Source of the DNA: Eurosta solidaginis
Lineage: Eukaryota; Arthropoda; Insecta; Diptera; Tephritidae
DNA: 64,000 nucleotides
Assembly (NCBI RefSeq): GCF_040869045.1
Contig: NC_090322.1
Location: 178,512,672-178,576,671 of the forward strand
Direction of reading: 5' to 3'
The notes beneath the pieces were generated by a model. It had not been told where the DNA came from. It ran no database searches and worked only from the letters and a program-made list of their open reading frames with translations. The translations under genes and the position numbers were made by a program. The number at the start of each line of letters is the position of its first letter. The first letter of the stretch is position 1. This document shows positions 59,634 through 64,000 of the stretch, piece by piece.

Positions 59634-60363
59634 CCTTGCGAGGATTCACTACAAGCGGCGGAACTATCTAATCTATAATGGCGATCGGCTTCCGTTTCGG
59701 ACATTCGAATGTCCTCGGAACCGCTAGGACTCATATGACGTGACGAATGATGCTCTAATTGCCGTATCAGATCCTCAAGATTGCGTATACGCAATGGTCC
59801 TGTCGATGGGGCATCCTCATCGTCTTGTAACGGCTGTTGTTGTTGTTGCTGTAAAGATGGTGGCGGCTGATGCAGCTGATGTTGTGATCGATGATGGTGT
59901 AATACGTTGCCAGCATGCCCACTAATAGCTGCACTTTCGAGAAGCATATGCGCTTGCGCTGGATCGCATACAATATTTTCACGTGAACTTGATTTGGAAC
60001 CGCTAGCGCGTTTATACGGTTCCACACTATAGCCAAGCTGTGCATTTTGGCAGTCTTGCAGCGTTTTACGTAACATTTCTTCGCTAAGGCTACCGCTACC
60101 GACAGGCGTGTTGCCGGTGGCGGTGCCACGATGTGAGGCTGCATTACGCAATGCTTCCAATATATCTTCGTGATACCCATTAAGGGATTTAAGGGTGCGC
60201 TCTACTTCGGAGACCGCCGCACCACCGCTTGTAGAGGCGCCGAGTGTACCATCCTGTTGTGTTATAAGCTCGAGATTATCGGATTGTACATCGTCACCCC
60301 ATTTGTCCTTCAATTGTTCACCATGCACAAGACCATAACTGTGCTTCTTAAGTATGCCTTTCT
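59634..60363 (-). CDS. stan: Flamingo/Starry night (CELSR) cytoplasmic tail, first of three exons in window
   Basis: An open frame of about 243 codons on the minus strand. It begins with KGILKKHSYGLV at 60361-60326 and ends ..SSQG at the donor GTTAGT (59633-59628), leaving two bases of a codon. The acceptor is one of several closely spaced AGs near 60362-60368, so the first one or two residues are uncertain. CELSR family cytoplasmic tails carry a KGILK(K/N) motif, which is the main reason for the name. The rest is hydrophilic: acidic and Ser-rich blocks, a His/Gln stretch with a run of seven Gln, LEDLIRQLEHH, and SPSGSEDIRMSETEADRHY. There is no membrane segment, so this would be intracellular tail. 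Flamingo is known as an atypical cadherin of planar polarity and axon/dendrite patterning. Upstream exons must lie beyond 64000. That it is coding is strongly supported by phase with the next two exons; another neuronal receptor tail remains possible. Confidence 0.75.
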
Positions 60364-60891
60364 CTGCTGGTGTTGTTGTTGTTATTAATAATTAGAATGT
60401 TGTTGTTTGTATTGCGTGTTGTTGCATTTTGTAATAATGGAAGAGAAAATCGGGAATAATAAAAAATGTCATTGATTTTTTTCACATTTTTGTTTCTTTT
60501 ACTTAAGTAAAAGTAAGTTTTCATGGTGCAATTGAGAGTGCGGGTGCGTACAATTGAAAGTGCTGAGAGTGCAGTTATTAATTTTGCTGACGTTCGCAAT
60601 GGTGTGCGCAAGTAAATCAAATATACGTATGTACAATAACAAAGTGCCAATGGTGCAGGCGATTCGGCGAATCAAAAACATATTTTGACAAGCGCATTCT
60701 GTTGGGCCGTGTTTTTCTTGATGAATAATAATCATATACATATATCTTCTTCAACTTTACAGTTAAGTCCAGGGAAAATATGAGGAAAATGTGTTTAGGG
60801 CTATGTTTATGAATATCTGGACATTCCCTGGCGCTTTACTGGAACCCCTGATGTAGTACATACATATGTATATTAGAACAATTTCCATTGT

Positions 60892-61010
60892 AAAATTTGG
60901 TTTGGAGACAAATCTGTTTCGGCGCTGAGTTCTCTAATGAAAGGAAAAATGTCACTGATGATGGCGCAACGCCGAAACCGGTTTGTCTCTATACCAATTT
61001 TGCCAAGGAA
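60892..61010. repeat. Inverted repeat, 39-bp arms
   Basis: AAATTTGGTTTGGAGACAAA..TTTCGGCGCTGA at 60892-60928 pairs with the complement of GCGCAACGCCGAAACCGG..CCAATTTTG at 60964-61010. It lies in the intron upstream of the exon at 59634-60363. No further match was found in 60365-61415. Confidence 0.6.
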
Positions 61011-61417
61011 TGACGAAAAATCGTTAAAATATACATCAATGATCCACCCTGTCGGAAAATCAACAACGCAAATTAATTGGAACCCTTGACTTTTCTCTAG
61101 GAGGGGGGGATACATCCTATAACGCCTTTGCTTACTAAGGTCCACTTTCAGAATGGCAGGTTACCTTAGAGACCCATACTTTGCTGCTCATAAAACTCAT
61201 ACATTTTTGTAGAAAAACATAATATTTCATTTTGTAAGTTGGTCTTATGAGTTCCTCCTTTTTCGATAGTGATTTACTATTATGAGAACAAGGGAGTAGG
61301 TCATACAATTTATTGGTATTCTCAATTAATATCAGTGGCTCCTATGCGTGGAGTAACACCCTAACCCAATAAAACGCACTGCGGCAGTTTTCTGTCAAAA
61401 ATGCTACATGCACATCA

Positions 61418-62031
61418 GGGCGGGTCGATTTAAAAATCGCTCATTGCTCTGTGAAAATCGTATTCTAGGGATGAAAATAAGAAACTTTACCGAAGGAACC
61501 ATACCTCTAAAACGAATTTGGGTCGAACTTTTGGGTAGGGGCAATTTCAATTCTACCTGCTGTGTCTTGTGGTGGCTTTAAAAAAACAACACAAGCAATT
61601 TTACGATCTGCAATTGTGTCACAGTGATACCTTCATTTTTTAAAACGGTTGAATAAAAAACCCACACAACTATGTTTACGACATGCAAATGCATCACAGT
61701 GATGCCTTGGTTTTAAAAGGGGGTTGTAAAAACGCTAATTTCTAATAATTTCTTTTAATTTCTTTTCTATTACTAAGTTAAATTCATTTTTTCATTTACA
61801 TATGTTCTGACTAAATAAATTTCTAAAGAGAAAAATAAACTCCAAAAAGAATAAACATAGGCATTTCAAAGTGGGATTTTTCAAAATTTTCCCCTACGAC
61901 CCAAAGGGGGGACATCAGAATTCGTTTTAGAGGTATGGTTCCTTCGGCAGAGTTTCTTATTTTGATCCCTAGAATACGATTTTCACAGAGCAATGGGCGT
62001 TTTTTTTGCCTCCCCACAAATCGACCCGGCC
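61418..62031. mobile_element. Fold-back element 3 (GGGCGGGT ends)
   Basis: Arms of about 150 bp, with CATTGCTCTGTGAAAATCG, TATTCTAGGGAT and GGAACCATACCTCTAAAACG in both orientations. Ends GGGCGGGTCGATTT and complement GGCCGGGTCGATTT. TA flank at the right (62032-62033), CA at the left. The 330-bp centre includes a repeated CATCACAGTGAT(G/A)CCTT phrase. Confidence 0.75.
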
Positions 62032-62034
62032 TAA

Positions 62035-63355
62035 TGCACATACAACTTGTATGAGAACAACCGGAATAGAATTTACTGCGTAAAAACATACGCGATTTCC
62101 AATTATTGATCTAAGTAACTTACTGCTGATTTGCCAAGGTATGATCCTTCAAAAGAACTTTGAAAAAAGTTAAATATAGCGCCAAAATATAAATATAGAA
62201 ATGACACCACTTCACTGTTGACACGCACACTACGGACGCTATATGTGTGTTTGCTTTACTTAATAACATGTTGTTGTATTGCAGCCTGGCCTGGAGTTCT
62301 CAGACTTGATCTCGCGAACAAATGGTAGCAAACCACCTTTTCACTCCTCTTAGATAGGTTGTTATGTGGAATCGTGAAGTCTTATCAAGAAGTTCCCTTA
62401 TGTGTATATCAAGTAATCTCTCAAGTGTTTTTTACATGAAATATATGAGACTTATTAGCCTGAAATTTTTCCTCCAGAAGACAATACCATCCTAAAGAGA
62501 AACCCATTTATACTTGGTGATTTATATGGCAAGCAGCTATTTATGGCCTAGGCAATTTTATCTTCTGACAAAATGTTTCCTATTAGCACGTCAGTTGCTT
62601 TCTGGTGTGTCATTTCTACTATTTTCACTACCTTTCCGGGGATGCTAGGGTTCCAGCAGCTGATCGTGCCCATGTTGCATCAGAGCGCTTGTCAAAGTTT
62701 GAATCATTTTTGGCTAGCCTCTTTCTTAGCCTTGCTGAGTCCTTCGTGGACTGTTGGCCATGATTTTATTCTTGAACTGTATATGGCTGCATTATATTTC
62801 CCCATAGAGTTCTTATACTCCTGAAAATCACCTATTGAATCGCATTCGTTGGAAATTTTACTGAGATTCGACCGCAGGCCGCTAAGGTTTTATCCAAAAA
62901 TTGATTGGAAAATAATAACTCTGTTCTGAGTTTATAACGGATATATTTAAAGTTTTTTTTTATCTCTATTTATCTTTAGAATAGCTCCTAAGAAATATAA
63001 GAACTCCTGTGGCAGGGAGTAATTGAGGGTGTTTTCTATGCTTCTATTCGAGAAGCAAATTTAGCAAGGTGCTATTGTTATTATAAGACGTGTTTTATTA
63101 CACGCATATACATCTACACTTGCAACTAAAGAAAACGCTCATAGAAAATTACAAATAATAGTAGTGTGTGGAGAAATAGTGCAGACACAAACCTTTTAGG
63201 TCGTAGTGTATGACGCATACAACTTTTAACCGCACAAATTTCGCAAGTGTCGATAAAGTTATAACACTTAGCATTCCATATAAAGTTTAAGTGCATGTGT
63301 ATATATATGTACAAAAAAAAAAAACACAGTCATTATTAGGCCTCGATACTCTGTG
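62035..63355. other. Intronic stretch, nothing recognised
   Basis: Mixed AT-rich DNA; the chance frame at 62573-62824 shows no domain. It should belong to the intron in front of the exon at 59634-60363, if that gene continues beyond 64000. Confidence 0.4.
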
Positions 63356-63359
63356 ACCT

Positions 63360-64000
63360 TTGATTTATTGTACTTGACCTTTCAGCCTATTACTATATGT
63401 GTAGGCATTTGATGTACTTGATTACGTCTTCAGGCTTTGTGTTTGTACTTCATTTCACGAAGAGATTCAAAGTCACTCCACCTAGATGGGAGAGTCTCCG
63501 CCTTGTCAGAGCGAGCATACGCAGGAATATAAGCCGACGTTTCAATGAGTTTAGCTGATACTCACGTTGCTGGGAGTGTATACAATTAAGCCTGTCTTTG
63601 CCTTGGTCATCCAGTTCAGTGTTATCTGAACTGTTATGTTTCCCAGTTACTTATGGTTTCACTAGTGTAGCAAACTGCTTGGCTAGGAAATCTGCATGTT
63701 CAATACCTCAGGTCCCTGATGCCCGGGAACCCAGCTTAACAAAACGTTGTTTTTGTCTCCCAGATTCATCTCCTAGTCTAGAAGTAATTGTGTCAGAGTG
63801 CAAATTATGCAGGACTGCCTGGCTGTCTGACATAATGAGGATAATTCTCGAGGATTAGCCTCTTCGTTTGCATTCTCTAAAGAAAATTTATATTGCATGG
63901 ATTTCTGCCTAAAATATAGTGTGGTAGCATCCGATCAGTATCGAGTTCTTAAAGTTCGACACATAGATTCCAGCTCCCATTTTTCCATCATCAAATGTCG
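63360..64000 (-). mobile_element. LINE family C, RNase H fragment at the right edge
   Basis: On the minus strand from 64000 it reads TFDDGKMGAGIYVSNFKN, then a stop just before AEIHAI, then IMSDSQAVLHNL and GIEHADFLAKQF: the four acidic positions of RNase H (first D partly altered) in order. The tail YQLNSLKRRLIFLRMLALTR and RRRLSHLGGV follows at 63560-63470. Several stops and frame changes. It continues beyond the window. Confidence 0.6.

Noticed and set aside
59767..60180. 137-codon minus-strand frame over the stan-like exon
   Set aside because: It overlaps the exon frame that joins in phase with two further exons; this frame does not.
62573..62824. 83-codon frame with hydrophobic content
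   Set aside because: No start context, no domain and intronic location; probably chance.

Overview
The window looks like nuclear DNA of a higher fly (Diptera), possibly a tephritid-type fruit fly. It is AT-rich and intron-rich, and most recognisable sequence is old, broken mobile elements. The organism call is an inference from the element types and from one conserved gene; no species marker was seen.

Only one host gene is well supported. It lies on the minus strand and enters from the right edge. Three exons, at about 60363-59634, 45519-45163 and 37148-36557, join in a consistent phase through GT..AG introns of about 14.1 kb and 8.0 kb, and end at a TGA at 36557-36559. Together they encode about 559 residues of low-complexity, mostly hydrophilic sequence: Gln-, His-, Ala- and Ser-rich tracts with a few conserved-looking blocks. 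The first exon carries a KGILKK motif, which I know from the cytoplasmic tails of CELSR/Flamingo seven-pass cadherins. I therefore read the gene as starry night (stan), with its cadherin repeats and membrane part beyond position 64000. The coding assignment is strong; the name is moderate.

Positions 1-36,500 lie downstream of that gene and hold no convincing host gene. From left to right the main items are: an old DNA-element remnant with a solo LTR in it (1-1010); a hAT-type element with GCC-rich ends (1364-3154); a tRNA-derived SINE (3658); a degenerate retroelement remnant (5990-6720); a large inverted-repeat element with a SINE and a near-perfect hairpin retroposon inside it (8230-10265); RTE LINE pieces (10800, 15800); a second solo LTR (13715); an I/R1-like LINE with RT and RNase H (16390-18335); a TIR element with 130-bp tandem repeats (18580-20427); short hAT-like MITEs; fold-back elements (22224, 27045); LINE pieces (23690, 27735, 28525); a pogo/Tigger relative (31595-33760); and a degenerate AT-rich array (33780-35690).

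Positions 36,557-64,000 are the gene, and its introns have been enlarged by the same element families: PIF-like MITEs (37549, 38009, 56518), three kinds of LINE, RTE copies, a nested MITE (41928-43584), a full copy of the 130-bp-repeat TIR element (52684-55675), another SINE (57999) and a third fold-back (61418). The elements do not form a pathway; what can be read is an order of insertions. I found no CRISPR array, operon, tRNA gene or virus-like gene. The item I would look at first is the 149-bp-arm hairpin retroposon at 9401-9781.
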